A stretch of 64,000 bases of DNA from Neckera pumila. Taxonomy: Eukaryota > Streptophyta > Bryopsida > Hypnales > Neckeraceae. The notes beneath the pieces were generated by a model. The model saw only the letters and a program-made list of their open reading frames with translations, was not told where the DNA came from and made no database searches. Both the position numbers and the translations under genes were made by a program. The stretch is taken from the NCBI GenBank assembly GCA_963969595.1, contig OZ018409.1, positions 13,592,520 through 13,656,519 of the forward strand, in the 5' to 3' direction. This document shows, in pieces, positions 12,110 to 24,578 of the stretch. Each line of letters begins with the position of its first letter. Positions within the stretch are counted from its first letter, which is position 1.

Positions 12110-12781
12110 CAGGTAGGTGAAGCAGCATCTATCACAATGACAACATCCCAACCCAGTGGCACCTGACGAAGGTCCAGCGTTGCAGGCATTTATGTTAATT
12201 GATTGCATTGTGTGTTCGCTGCTGAAGAGACTAGGAAGTACATGCATGTAACATTATGGAGAGTTTAATTCATTTGTCAGGGCATTTGAGCGAAATGACT
12301 GCAAATGTTGTGAGTTGTGACCTGTTCGTGTTTGACTTTTTGCAGGTGTTTAAGTGAACTGATACCAAATAGACCTACTTTCCAACTATCATATGTAATT
12401 ACCTGCACTAGATTGACTTCACATTATGAACGAGTACCTTTGCCTCCCATAGTCCCAGGGATCCTGTGAGTGAGTTGTCAGTGAACACTATAATTAAAAT
12501 TCCTGACCAAGAATCTTGGGGTGGAATATCCTCCACTAGTGAGGTGTCATATGGCCTTAGAAAATAGTTAAGGGGTTTGAGGAAAATAGCCACTCAGGCC
12601 AAACTCGAAGAGCTGAGTTTCGAAAGTACCGTGACAACCACGTTCTATTGATACAAATGAAGAGAGTCAATGCACAGAATTCAATCCAATTTCAATCCAA
12701 TGTTGGGGTCTGGTATGTATTCGTGTGCATAATCTGCTGCGGCTCAAGAGCGGAAAAACAATGGGTCTTCAAAGAGAGGAG
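12110..12781. other. Intergenic region between the MITE and the cytochrome c 3' end
   Basis: About 670 bp between convergent genes. It probably contains the cytochrome c 3' UTR near 12650-12781. No coding similarity seen. Confidence 0.45.
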
Positions 12782-14953
12782 TCAAGAGGCACTCTTCAGG
12801 TAGGCAATGAGATCTGCTCGCTCTTGGGGTTTCTTTAACCCTGGGAAGACCATCTTCGTGCCGGGAATGTACTGCAAGGCAAGCATCATCACCAAAATGA
12901 ATGAGTACCTTAACATTCTTGAATGACACAGAGGCCATTCCCAAGATTAACCTATTTGGGCTCTTTGAAGTTATTCATTTTCCTTGCATCATTGTCTTGT
13001 CTACTATTTTCTCCTTCCTTCTTATTGCTTCAAACATACCAATTTAAGATTTCTTCCCACATGGATGGTTCATCTAAATAGTTCAGCATGTTATGGCATG
13101 ATACCTAATATCTTGTGGCAAGTGTTTAGAGTTATTTGCCAATGCCTATTTCTTTATTGAACTTAGAAAAAAAATTGTTTTAATGAATTCCTCACATTGT
13201 AATCTATCCAAAGTTGTTACAAGCAACTTACATGATAATAAAGAATTTTGAAAGAAATTTAGGATTAGAAGGATTAAAATAAAACATGCCTAATACGTCT
13301 CTGATTTGCCCTGGGGCAGGAAGTGATTCAAGGATTCTTTATGCTTGAAAATGTTATCGTAGGTACTTAATGCCCTGAAGATTGTCTATACATATTTGTT
13401 TTAGTTAACTTAACGGATCACATTGGGAAGGAAGAAAAAAAATAAAGAGGAGATGGATTACAGTTTACATACAAGTTATATAATGAGAGAGTTGTAGAGT
13501 TACCTCGAACACTAAGAAACGACGAAGTCTGATAGAGATGAAGGTTGAAGAAGAAAAGGGACAGGAAGGGAATGAAGAATCTTAATGCAATAGAAGAATA
13601 ACGAAACACACCTTCTTGGGGTTGAGCAGATAGTCGTAGAGGGTGTTCTCATTCCAATTCACAGCCTTGGCCTTGTTGGCAGCGGAGAAAGAGAATCCTG
13701 CGGCAGTCCCTGACGTCCTCCCAAACAACCCTGACAAGTTGGGACCTGCACTTGGCACACAAGTTGCACCAGGCACAAAATGAGTTGAACCGACTTATAT
13801 ATTCCAACTTTTGTGCTACTCGGTCTGAAAAGAAGAGAAACGTAGTACCCCAAGCTCAGCCTTTTGTCAATAAAGAATTCGTAAGCCATGGGGAAATGCT
13901 ACTTAGTACGCTACGTGGACGTTATGGAGCTGCAAAAGCTATGTGCTGCAACAAAGTACACACTTTTTAGTACTAAGTCGACCTCTCGCCCGGTCAAAGA
14001 CACTTCATTCTAAAATAGTTTTACGCAATACAGTAGGAAAAAGTTGGATGACTTGGTCCCTGAGTCCCATGACCTCCATTCAATTTCCAAGACGTAACCA
14101 TTTATGTGTCGAAAAGTCATTCTCTTCACACTACAACGAGTTTTTCTGTTTTGCTCACGCACATGTCATCAAAGTTCAAAATTCCCGACGGATTGTGCGA
14201 TAGTGAATACAGGGAATTAAGAGGCTTGGAGCCCACATGACGAAGAATTTTCTTTTAATGACAATGCTTCTGTTGCTATCAAAGCACCGGAAGCTCTATT
14301 GATCTGGGAATCATTAACGACTGGATATACATCCGAAAGAATCATCCTGGTAATGTCGAGAGCAATGAACCTTATGATTCATGCGAAGGTCGATCTCCTT
14401 ATGGGCACAGTGATCATTCGCAGACCTCCGAATGTATCATGTCAGACTAGCTACAGCATCTCTTCAATCATTCTGGAGACAGATATTTCTCGTGTCTTGG
14501 AGAGCATGATCACGCCCCTTGCGTAATACTTCTGATCTAACGTGAAGGCGTTGCTCTCGTGCTTGTGGGACACGTTCATTGTGTTCTTGGAAAAATGCCA
14601 AAGAAACTCGACGTCCAGAATATATCATGTTGGCATGAATTTCTTCTGAAAGTGCTGACATGGCCGGCTCATCCTAATTGCGATATGCAATGCAAGTCAA
14701 GCGCGACTGAGCTCATGTGTTGATCGGCAGCAAAGGATCGATAGCAATAAGTTTGTGGACACAGCGCCTTTGAAGGGACGAACCGTGCATGTGCAGAGAG
14801 AATCAATCAGAAAAAGTATGCGGAAGATGACGACGACAGACCTTGTTTGTGACCTTCGGATTTGGCGATGCCGTGGCACTGGGCGCATTTGGTCTTGAAG
14901 ATCTTCTCACCAGCCTTGGCATTGCCTTTGGGGGCTTCTCCAAATGTTGCCAT
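12782..14953 (-). CDS. Cytochrome c (mitochondrial electron carrier)
   Basis: Complete three-exon model on the minus strand: 14842-14953, 13612-13745, 12782-12871, giving 111 residues with phases 1 and 0. The first exon starts [19 protein letters not shown] and carries the haem site CAQCH (Cys23, Cys26, His27). The second carries [18 protein letters not shown] and [14 protein letters not shown]. The third carries [15 protein letters not shown] with the axial Met at about 89, and ends AYLKSAS. The protein shuttles electrons from complex III to complex IV in the intermembrane space. The short N-terminal extension is typical of plants. Oddity: the usual CHTVEKGAGHKQ is [12 protein letters not shown] here, same length. 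Splice sites are canonical (AAG|gtctgt, ctgcag|GTCCC, AAG|gtgtgt, ttgcag|TAC). It is divergent from the SPIRAL1-like gene. Confidence 0.97.
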
Positions 14954-16176
14954 AATACGCAGTGGTGGCACAGCGGAGCGATGTTCGAGACCAAATATCT
15001 GGGGGAGGGAGAGGCGATGAAGACGACAACGGCGGTGTCAGCAGCAGCAGCGGCACCAGCACCAGGAGGACGATGGGCAACAACGGCCTGTGTGTCCCTG
15101 ATGGAGAGACGTAGGCGGGTGGATATTGTTGCAAAAAGATTGATGGCCCCGGCCTGGAAGCCAAAATTAAGGAAGAGAGCAATTAGGGTAAGCAGGTGGG
15201 AGGCTGCTACGGTGCTGCAATGACTGCGCTTGGAGTAGACGTTAATGTGGAGACTAGGGCAACTGGGAGGGTGGGGGTAAAGAAACGGAGAAGAGAGTCG
15301 TGAGCAAAATTAGTGAGATAGATAGTGCATTGTGATGGCGGAGGAGTATCATAACGCCCATGTCGAGGTTCTCACAGCGTGGCACGCAGTTGGACTGCTT
15401 GAATTCAAGAGAACGCACTCCCACAGCGTCAATGGCGCGAGCCCCATGCTCCCAAGAACAACGAAGTCTTCTTCTTCGTCCGAGAGAGGTAATCCAATGC
15501 TGGTGCTCCAGCATTGAATTGCTCCTTGCAGGACCTCGTCTCGAATCTCAATCTGCCGTCGCACTGTCATCGCGATCGATCTTGACACAATTTACTACGA
15601 TTCATGGCCGAACCTGCTGGTGCATGCACGATCGACGCATGCGCGCAAAAGCTTCAATGTCGTCATATATCAACGCCAGGACATTGCAATGCACACGACG
15701 GCGGCCGCCCTGACGACGCCGTTGCAGCACCTCGATGGATCACTCGTAACTCGTACTACCCCCCCATTGTACTACTACGAACCTAAACCCGAACCAAAAT
15801 GAAAAGCTTGTCCTCGAGACCACTTCGGTTAGAGTGTGCGCCATTTCGGTTTGGTTATCGAATTCGATCTCAATTAATAACCGCAGAGGTCTTGACCGTT
15901 TTTCTGGTGTGATAATTGACGACGGGATATATACAGGCATCTCCGACCCAATTCTCCTCTGCTTAGTAAACCAGGAGATCATTCTCTCGTCACATTCGCA
16001 TTCTCACATCACATTCGCGTTCCCCTTGCTAATGCCTGCCGATCTCTGTTAATTCTGCTACTACTGCAATTCGGTTGATGCACTCAATTCCCGCAATTTA
16101 TTAACCTGCAATTTTCGAAGGATCGATCGATCCAGTGCCAAATTATAAGAGCGATTAAGAAGGTTGAGATTGAGAG
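14954..16176. promoter_or_regulatory. Divergent promoter region (cytochrome c / SPIRAL1-like)
   Basis: 1.2 kb between two start codons pointing away from each other, so it must hold both promoters and leaders. Several short overlapping open frames occur on both strands without recognisable similarity. A TATA-like ATATATA lies at 15927-15933, about 250 bases before the SPIRAL1-like start. The region is GC-richer than the surrounding deserts. Confidence 0.55.
15927..15933 (+). promoter_or_regulatory. Possible TATA box of the SPIRAL1-like gene
   Basis: ATATATA within GGGATATATACAGG, about 245 bases upstream of the ATG, implying a leader of roughly 215 bases. Based on motif and distance only. 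Confidence 0.35.
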
Positions 16177-19078
16177 ATGATGGGCCGACGAGGGACGAGC
16201 AGCGGCGGAGGCGCCAGTTCCTTGGGCTACTTGTTCGGATCTGAAGCCACAACGCTGGCGCGGTCCAACAAAAGAGCGCCGCCGCGGCCGGAGCAGCCAT
16301 ACGAAAACTTAAGCAACAACAACAATCGCGATAGCAACATGTACACAGGATTGAGTAATTCAACGCACGAGGACTTCGAGCACGACGCTACAGGATACGA
16401 GACGCCCACGGGATACGAGACGCCTTCGGGGTACCAGACGCCCAGCGGCTACCACACGCCGCAGGGGACGGACAGCAGTGACGGGAATCGTTATTACAGC
16501 GGCAGCCCAGGAACAGGAGCGGCTGCGCATTCTGCGAGTGCCACGCGGAATTATTACCTGCCGCAGACGCGCGCGGCCGGCAAGGTGATCAAAGACGGCG
16601 GCGGCGTGTCGTTGGACATGTCGGGCGGCAGCTTCATGGGGGGCAACAACAACTACTTCCGCGTCGACGGCCAAAACTCCGGCAACTTCATCACCGTCAG
16701 TCATTTACTCATTTTTGAGTTTTACCGGCTATTTTCCTTCAATTCCCAAATTCAACTGACCTCCTCGGAAAATGCTGAAATTTTTTATTTTTCAATGCAT
16801 GATAAAATTTGCAAATTTTGAATTCATATTTGCAATAAGAGACCCCAAATTATCGAGGAAAGGTGTAGAAGATCAAATAATCAGGCACAAAATAGGGGGT
16901 CTTTTTTTTACATGCACCCTTTGAATGACTTCGGGGGGCCGAGCAAAGGGGGTGAGTTCACCCTGACTATTTTTCAAGTACAGAGTCTGGTTATTTTTAC
17001 TATTTTTTATTCAAAATAGAAATTTTGTAGATATTTTCACCAATTTTTTGCCAATGTTTTCAAATTGCAACCAGTTTTTTTCTCAATTCTTAATTTTTTT
17101 TTTGTCATTTAATTAGAAAGGACGAGAAGCAATGTAGTTGTGCAAGAAGCGTTGGAAAGTTGTAGTTGTTTAAGTCTATAAAAATAGATGAAACATGCAA
17201 AATTTGAATTATATCCAAAAGAAAATATATTAATTCAAAAAGTGTGATATTGTCTTTAGAATGCATAGCAAATCACCAATTGCATCTACAAACAATGGGA
17301 GAATATAGCATCTAATAATCTCTACCAATTAAAAAAATTTGGTATTGCTTTTGAACAAAATATCGCTAAGAAAATCCCGTCGATGCGGTTGTCAAAGGAG
17401 GGTTGTTATTATGTGAGCCTAGGAGTGTAAGCCCGTGAACCTACAAGACTATAAACCTAAGTTATAGATGTGTGTATTGTAGAACCTTTCCATGATTATA
17501 GTGTAACTATGTTATTGATATCTGTATTATAAGTGTTTACATTATAAGCACCTTCAATGGTTGTAGTATATCTACTTATACGTATGGTCAAGGTTTACAT
17601 ACTTGCATTTTTATGCTCACACACTAGCATCATTGTTTTCCTTTACCAAATTTCTTTTTGGCATGGCTAAATGGCATTTAAATGAGGGCAGTCTTCTATA
17701 ACATTTGGTAGCATGTGTTGACGTTGCCTTGGTCTACATGATGGTATGCCTCTACATCCTCCACATGTCTAATACATCAGTAGCTATTGATGAAGCACTG
17801 TTGGGATGTGGAATATACCACACCATCATTGTAGAGCTACTGAATGCCTTGCCAAATATTACCTTTTTTGGATATAATTCATTGGATTAGTGCTGATGGA
17901 GAATCCTATTGCTTTTATGTACTTAGAGACTTAAGATTAGATGGAAGGTAAAACATTGAGTTGCATCTATGAATCAAACAATAAATTCTTGCAATAAACA
18001 ATGAACTTGTATTTTGTTGAGGTAACTTTTCAAAGATTGTTGGTGATTCTTTGAAAATATGGCTAGTAGACCTCAAAATGATCATTATGTCAAAATAGAG
18101 GGTAGTGTTTTATGATATAGATTATTTGTTAACCTCATCCACGCACTACTATATTATATGCCTTCCAATTAATCATAAGACTCCTACAATTGTGTTGTAA
18201 AGCAAAAGCAAACTTCATCATTGTTGAAGAAAAAATGATTTTGGTAGAGTTGCTCATTTGTCCTCAACAAAAATGTATTTTTTGACATGTCAAAGTAAAT
18301 AATTTAGCAAGGTCATGCATTAATTGAGAACTTTTCATTCAAAAGATGGAAGAGCTAGCTCATTTAAAGTATTGTGACCATGCTCTAGTACTTCAAAGTA
18401 ACAATTATTTTTATAGCATGTAACCACATCTAAAAGCATGTCTCTTCTATCCCATTAAAATTATAGTTTGTGGCCATTTTCTAATAATAATATTTGTTTG
18501 TTTTACAAAATTTAGGTCTATATTATGATTAGTTTTGAATTAGTGAATCTATTGCCAATGCCTTTTTATTTTGGATTCAAACAAATTTAGATCTATTGAA
18601 TCCCATTGGAAAGCCCTTCCAATTACACTGGTGCAATTTAAAGAATGTTTAGTACTAGCTTATATACTTAAGATCTTCTTTTGTATATTTTCTAAATCCT
18701 TGCATTGACTATTTAGAACAAATGTGTATTAATAATTTCACAAGATTTGTCATTGTTAATGCATGCATGCATTGTTCCATGCTTAAAGGCTTCTTATAAA
18801 ATAAATAATATATTATTGAATGACTAATATTAAATATTAAATATATTCTATGTCTAATCTATAATAACAGTTATTCTTCAGTCAATAAATTATTATGATT
18901 ATTATCAAATTCACCATCATTGATTATATAGAGATTTTTTGCCATTGTGTGGAAGAACAAGTAAAACAATGGGATGTTGGTTGCATGGATTCTAATGTGC
19001 TAGGGCCGACCATCTACAAGAGTCCAAGCTGCTCCTGGTGGTGTTTCGTCTTTAGGATATCTATTTGGTGGAGCCTAG
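16177..19078 (+). CDS. SPIRAL1-like microtubule-associated protein
   Basis: Two-exon model: 16177-16695 and 19004-19078, 197 residues, phase-0 junction (ATCACC|gtcagt ... gctag|GGCCGA). SPIRAL1 proteins are small plus-end microtubule binders that keep plant cell growth straight. The family's paired hallmarks are present. The N-terminus has a glycine-serine stretch then SSLGYLFGSE (about 14-23). The middle conserved block ends NNNYFRVDGQNSGNFIT (about 157-173). The second copy, RPSTRVQAAPGGVSSLGYLF followed by GGA-stop, is on exon 2. This last exon lies in a different frame from the longest local open frame and is easy to miss. The protein is longer than typical SPIRAL1 (about 110-120) because of a low-complexity insert with four GY(E/Q/H)TP repeats at about 73-95. 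The 2308-bp intron is AT-rich and repeat-bearing. Confidence 0.93.
17413..17635 (+). repeat. Dispersed direct repeat, copy 1 (inside the SPIRAL1-like intron)
   Basis: Shares an ordered series of phrases with 19571-19803, such as TATAAGCACCTTCAATGGTT and TGTGAGCCTAG/TGTGAGTCTAG near the start, same orientation, diverged. The two copies flank the last SPIRAL1-like exon. Confidence 0.7.
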
Positions 19079-21189
19079 GATGATTTTATAAACAACGTTG
19101 AACATATGTAGAATCTTTTCATCTAAGATTTGTATTTTATAATATATGTATGCCACAAACAAAAAGATTCTTTATATGTATATACAATCTAAAGTTTCCT
19201 ATAGATTATTCATTGAATCAAAATAAATTAGAAAATTCATTTCTATATAAAGTGCATCTAACTTTTATTTTTGAATATTGTCTCTTCTACTCAATTACTT
19301 CAATGAAATTCCTTTTACTTAAATTTCTAGTCATTGATGTTGAAATTTTTCAGGTATTCAAGTGAATTCACATCTAATTGTATTTTTACAATTATGTGAC
19401 CTTCTCAAAATGATATTATATAATATTTAGTGTAGTTTGTACACTCACATACTTTCATTGACTAATTATGCAAGTCACAAAGACTAATTATGTCTAGTGA
19501 AAGTATGCAAGTCACAAAGACTAATTATGTTGTAAATGTTTTTTGAGTATACTAGAAAAAAGTGCTATTATGTGAGTCTAGATACATAAACACATGAGCC
19601 TAAAAGATTATATACCTTTGTTATAGGTGTCTATATTATAAAAACCTTCTATGATTATCAAATACTTATGTTATAGATGCCTATATTATAGTTGATTATG
19701 ATTATGTTATAAGCACCTTCAATGGTTGTAGGATATTTACTTATATACATATACTCAAGGCTCAAATGCTTACATTTCCATGTTCACATGCTTGTATCAT
19801 TGATATACTAGAATATCACAATAAAAAATTTAGTAAGTATGTACCAAATAATTAGTTGCATTAGCCCAATTTGTATTTATTATAAGAGGTGGAAACTTGG
19901 CGATATCATAATTAAAATTCTTTCTAACACTTATGCATGGAAATCAAATAAAACCACAATCCATTCTAAAAACAACAACATTTGTGACTACTTATCCTCT
20001 TAAGGATCAAATGTAGTTTAACCCCTAAAGTTTTGTGACTATATTTCCACCCAATTCGCTTAAAAAATACCATTTTTAGTTACAAATTCACCAAATTCTT
20101 GAAAAAAATATATTTGTGCATATATAACCATCACAATCTTATACTACAGTGTTTTGAGAATATGTGGTAAAAATTTCAGAAAAATCCAGTGTGAGGATTG
20201 AAAGATACTAGCATTTGAATTGACCAAAATCCATTTTTTAGCTCTTTCCAAATTGTTAGATTTCATCTTTCAAACGTTTTACACAAAATTTTGTAGATTC
20301 TACAACTTGTTGCTCTCTAGAATATATTGAAGGAATAAGTTAGAAATACCTTCAAAAAAATTCAAAACAAAAAAATTTCATATTCATATTTGAAAAAAAT
20401 AGTAAGTGGAAAGAAGTAGAGTATGAATCAAAATACTAAATTGTTAATAATTTAGTAGTTGAACTAGTAGTTGGCGCTTGCTATGCTACAAATTCATCAT
20501 TAGAATTTTATTAGAATTTTTATGTATTAGATAAAATGTAAAACAAAAATTTCAATAAATCTTCAAATAAAAATTACTAAAATCTTTGTATAAATTTGTT
20601 TATAAGTAAGCATATATTGAAATGTACAATAGAAATTTATTGAATGATGATGAAATATATATGCAATGGTGAATATTGTAAAAGATACACATTTATTGTA
20701 ATGCATTCAAAAGTTGACCCAATTGTTACAAACAATGGCAATTCAAAAACTTGGTGAATTGAAAAGAAAAACTTGTAAATTTTAAAAACTTCATGAACAA
20801 CTTAATTGTTGTGAAATCCAAAATTGCTTCAATTGAATAAATTTCTCAAATCATTTGGTAGTAGCAATAGAATTTTGAAATCATAAAAGCTATAAAAGTG
20901 ATATTACAAAGGTGATTGCAAACTACTACTCTATTTTTGTAATATAATATTGTATGAAAATATTATTTTTATGTATGCATGATTGAAAATATTTTTACAA
21001 AATATTAAAATTAATTAATTTCAAAGACTTATTGAAATCATTATCATGCATTCTATTCAAATATATCAAAATTTTATGAATATGTGATACAATGAATGCG
21101 TAGCATAGCAAGCATGAGCCCCTATTATTAGTGGTAGCATTTGTGATATTACAGAGGGAGTTATGATTTTAGTAGTATGATTATAAAGT
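19079..21189. other. AT-rich gene desert downstream of the SPIRAL1-like gene
   Basis: No coding similarity. Contains the direct repeat at 19571-19803. It also holds a stretch at about 20150-20250 related to 56440-56530 (GTGGTAAAAATTTCAG..., then TTCAAAT/TTTGAATTGACC-like text), suggesting a larger dispersed element that continues into 21190-21690. Confidence 0.5.
19571..19803 (+). repeat. Dispersed direct repeat, copy 2
   Basis: Diverged copy of 17413-17635 in the same orientation, with internal TTATAGRTG(T/C)CTATATTATA-like duplications. No terminal inverted repeats or coding capacity found. Confidence 0.7.
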
Positions 21190-21690
21190 TCTAATCTAAA
21201 TGGTTGGAATGTTGTAATAAACAATCTACATCCAGTGACTTCATTGAATTTTTTTTTTCAAAAATATTGAAAATTGAGTGAAATTATGGACTTTGAAGTT
21301 TATTTTAGAGTAGTGATTCTATAACTGCCCGCAAACTAAAACTCTTCATAATATTTATTTCAACTATAGAAATGGAATGATTCAAAGCTTTTCACATACA
21401 TATAAATCTAATAAATTGATTTTAAATTCTTGTTTTTGAAAAAAGTAATTTTTTTTATCTACCTAGACTACCCATTTACAAAAAAAAATAACATATCAGA
21501 TCGTAACTTTTGACTAATATTTCCAAATGTCATGAAATTTAGTGCATATGAAAGATATTCCTTGCGCCTACCTTTTATTAAAATTTCAGCCTAAAATATG
21601 GAAATCTCTAGTCACACATACCTATCTAAAATTTATATACAGTCGAGTATATAGCCCAAAAACACATGCCGGTCCTTTATGGGTTATATT
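21190..21690 (+). repeat. Dispersed repeat, copy at 21 kb (pairs with 56.77-57.24 kb)
   Basis: About 500 bp collinear with 56765-57241. Shared phrases include ATGTTGTAATAAACAATCTA, TTTATTTTAGAGTAG, AACTGCCCGCAAAC, GATATTCCTTGCGCC and AAATCTCTAGTCACA. Both copies end near GTCCTTTA(T/-)GGGTT. No coding capacity. Confidence 0.85.
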
Positions 21691-23960
21691 TCTAAATTTG
21701 TGAAGATGTATTGTTAAATGAAAAGGAAATTTTTTTTTAACATGTATTGTCTAAAAAATTAAAAAAATAGAAGTCTTATCTAGGAGGTTGGATCCAACCT
21801 TTTATTTTGGCACCATGCTATCAAATTGTACCATTTTAATAGAAATTTCTAATTTTTGCCAAATAAAATAATCTTATTTCACCGTAAATTTTCCATTTCT
21901 ATTTAAAATGTAGATGAAGTCACTGAATTTGGATGAAAAGTGCATGAATCTAATTGAAAAATAATTTTTGATCCAATGGATGATTGTAGAAATACAATAT
22001 TTCACCAATGTTTGCCATCTTGGCATTTTTTCCAAAAATTAAAAAAGCCTTGTTTTGGTCTAAAACTACACCAACCATTATTTTTCAATAGAATTTAAAC
22101 CCAAAATGAAAGTTCTTTCTAAGATTGATTATAGGTTGGATTTTGGTAATTTTTAGAAGAGTTTTTTTCTTCTAAGCTAAAAATATAAAGTTCTGAGTTA
22201 GGTGATTTTTTAGGTTCATATTCAACCTAATATTTCAATGTAATATTAAAGGGGCCTTCTTTGAATGGAAAAAAAAAATTTGAAGTAAAATTTTTTTGAA
22301 GAACTTATACACTTTTTGCTATACAATATTTGCAAACAAATGATTTGAAAGTTTATACCGTACAAATGATAGAGAACCAATTCAACAATCAACAATAATT
22401 AGATGGTTGAAAAATCCAAAATTTAATTTTTTATATGAGCAATATAAAAAATCCAAAAAATTAGCAATATTCTCTACACTCTATGTTCTAAAGACTTCCT
22501 TCGTCATAAGAAAGTTGTTATTATATCATTTTTATGACTTTTTTTCAAAATTAATGAGAAATAATAAAATGTAAAATAAATTTTAACTCCAATTTTTAAT
22601 GTAAGTACTAAGTAGAACATATTATATATTGACATATTTATTTTCAAATTGTCAAATAAAGAAGATCTTGCAATTGTTGAATATGTATTTAACTTTTAGA
22701 CCATTATTAAAATGGCATAAATTTCTTCATCTACAAAAATAGAATTTAACTAGGTTGATTGAAAGTTCAAATTTTTGAATAACAAATGAATCCAAATGTG
22801 TCCATTCATTCCAACACTTGTTTCTTACATATAGATAAAATGTTTGTAAATTGTTATATTAGTTCAATTTCTAACATTAATACAATTTGGATTTTCAAAA
22901 TTCTATGTTGTTAATATTCAAATGTATAAAGTGTATTATTATATTTCACTTCAAAAACTAACCTTTTTAATTTAAAAAATATTTCTTCAAACCCACAGCT
23001 TTAAAAATAACAAAAATTCAAACTTTTATGGCAAGAAGCTAAGGCTAAATTCAAAGGAGACAAAACTATTATAGTAGGAGTTACATAAATACAATGCAAG
23101 AAGAATATTGGAGTCTTTGCTAGAATGCAAAGAAGGAGCTTGAACCTAGCATAAATGTCACATACTAGAACAAGAATGGATGAAGAAAGTCCAAGGCTTC
23201 ATCTTGTATAGGTGAGAAAAGAAACTACAAGACTATTTTTTTATATCATAGATATCACGGTCTTGCCCACAAAAGCAAGGCCTAATAGTACATAGGCAAA
23301 AGTTTTTGAGGGAGGCAAATTCTGAACTTCTAAGAAATTATTTTTAGAATTGGACATAAATTTTTTGGTTGCTTTTATTTGACAACAATGTAAAGCTACT
23401 TCTAAAGATGCAACTTCTCTTTACTCACATAGAAGTAAATGCATCATGAAACTCTACAAAATTAACACAATTGCAACTTTAGAAATTTTTTATTAATATA
23501 TATGACATGGTACAAAAGTTTGCTCTTATTTAGATAAATCATCTTTCTTCATGTATGTAAACCCATAATCAATAGAGTTTAAATTGCAACATTTACATTT
23601 AGACCAAAAAAACCCACTTTATCATAGATATTGATTACACAAGATGTATACAATCAAAATATGAAAGTCTACCAAAGTCTACTTTTGATTTTTGGTGCAT
23701 CTACAGACGCTACTTTGAAATTTATGTCATAATTTATTCATACAATGTCCAAATAATGTATGCTATAGTGCGTTGAGATCCTCCCTTAAGTTCTCATTAA
23801 CCCCTATTTGGACCAAGGCATATTTGTGGTAGAAATTGTCAAAAACTTATATTTTTCTTAAAATAAAGAGATTTAAGAAAAAAAAAGGATTTAAGAAAAT
23901 TAACTATAGAAGCTTGTGGAAAAGTATTTCAGAAATTTTAGGTGATAAATTGAAAGATTA
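21691..23960. other. AT-rich region without recognised genes
   Basis: Long runs of A and T, no family-like open frame, no splice-supported exon, no terminal repeats that I could pair. Confidence 0.45.
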
Positions 23961-24249
23961 CATTAGAAGAGATTTGAGGCCTCCAAGAGCCCGCGAGTTT
24001 TCCTGCATTCCCAGATTGTGGGAACGCAGGAAAGCAGCTGGCTGATGTGGTTGAGACAATGCCATGTCACTTTTTAAAAATAAAAAAAAAAAAAATTTGG
24101 CCCGAAATGATATTTGGGAGAGAATTTTTTTTTTAATTTTATTTTTGACAAAAAAGATTCTGTCAGCCTATATCGGCTATTCATAAATCTGCCCAAATTG
24201 GGAAATGGGCCTGAAACGGCCCCCCAATGCCCTCAAATCTCTTCTAATG
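23961..24249 (+). mobile_element. CATTAGA-ended MITE, copy A (289 bp)
   Basis: Ends are inverted: CATTAGAAGAGATTTGAGG at the left, CCTCAAATCTCTTCTAATG at the right. Inside are GGGCCTGAAACGGCCC and a TGCATTCCCAGATTGTGGGA palindrome-like segment. Related copies at 49733-50059 and 60741-61001 share the termini and the CGAAACGGCCC or CATTCCCGCAATCTGG segments. Target duplication not clear. Confidence 0.82.
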
Positions 24250-24578
24250 ATAACATTTGAAGTTAGACAAAATATTTTTTCTTCCAACCTTGGCTAATAT
24301 GGTCATCAGACTTTAATACCTCCTAGACTCCTAGAGTGAGATTTTAGCACTACGTATGTTTCTTTTTTAGTTGCATTCTATATCATATTAGTTATGTACT
24401 TGCCAAATTTTAGAAGTACAAGAAGACTTTTGTACATACTATCTAAAATTGCTCAGGCTGCCTCAAAAAATCAAGGCAATATAACTTTTTAGTTGGGCAT
24501 TTGATAAAAAAAATATATTTCCACCAAAAGAGATATGTTCACATCTTGTGTCAAAATTTTGTGAACATTTGACCAAAA

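Noticed and set aside
15254..15802. Cluster of overlapping open frames of 60-120 codons on both strands between the cytochrome c and SPIRAL1-like genes
   Set aside because: No family similarity, no splice support, and all lie in a GC-richer divergent promoter where stop codons are simply less frequent.
17413..19803. Two direct repeats considered as LTRs of a retrotransposon
   Set aside because: They are strongly diverged, lack TG...CA ends and coding DNA between them, and the interval contains the genuine last exon of the SPIRAL1-like gene.
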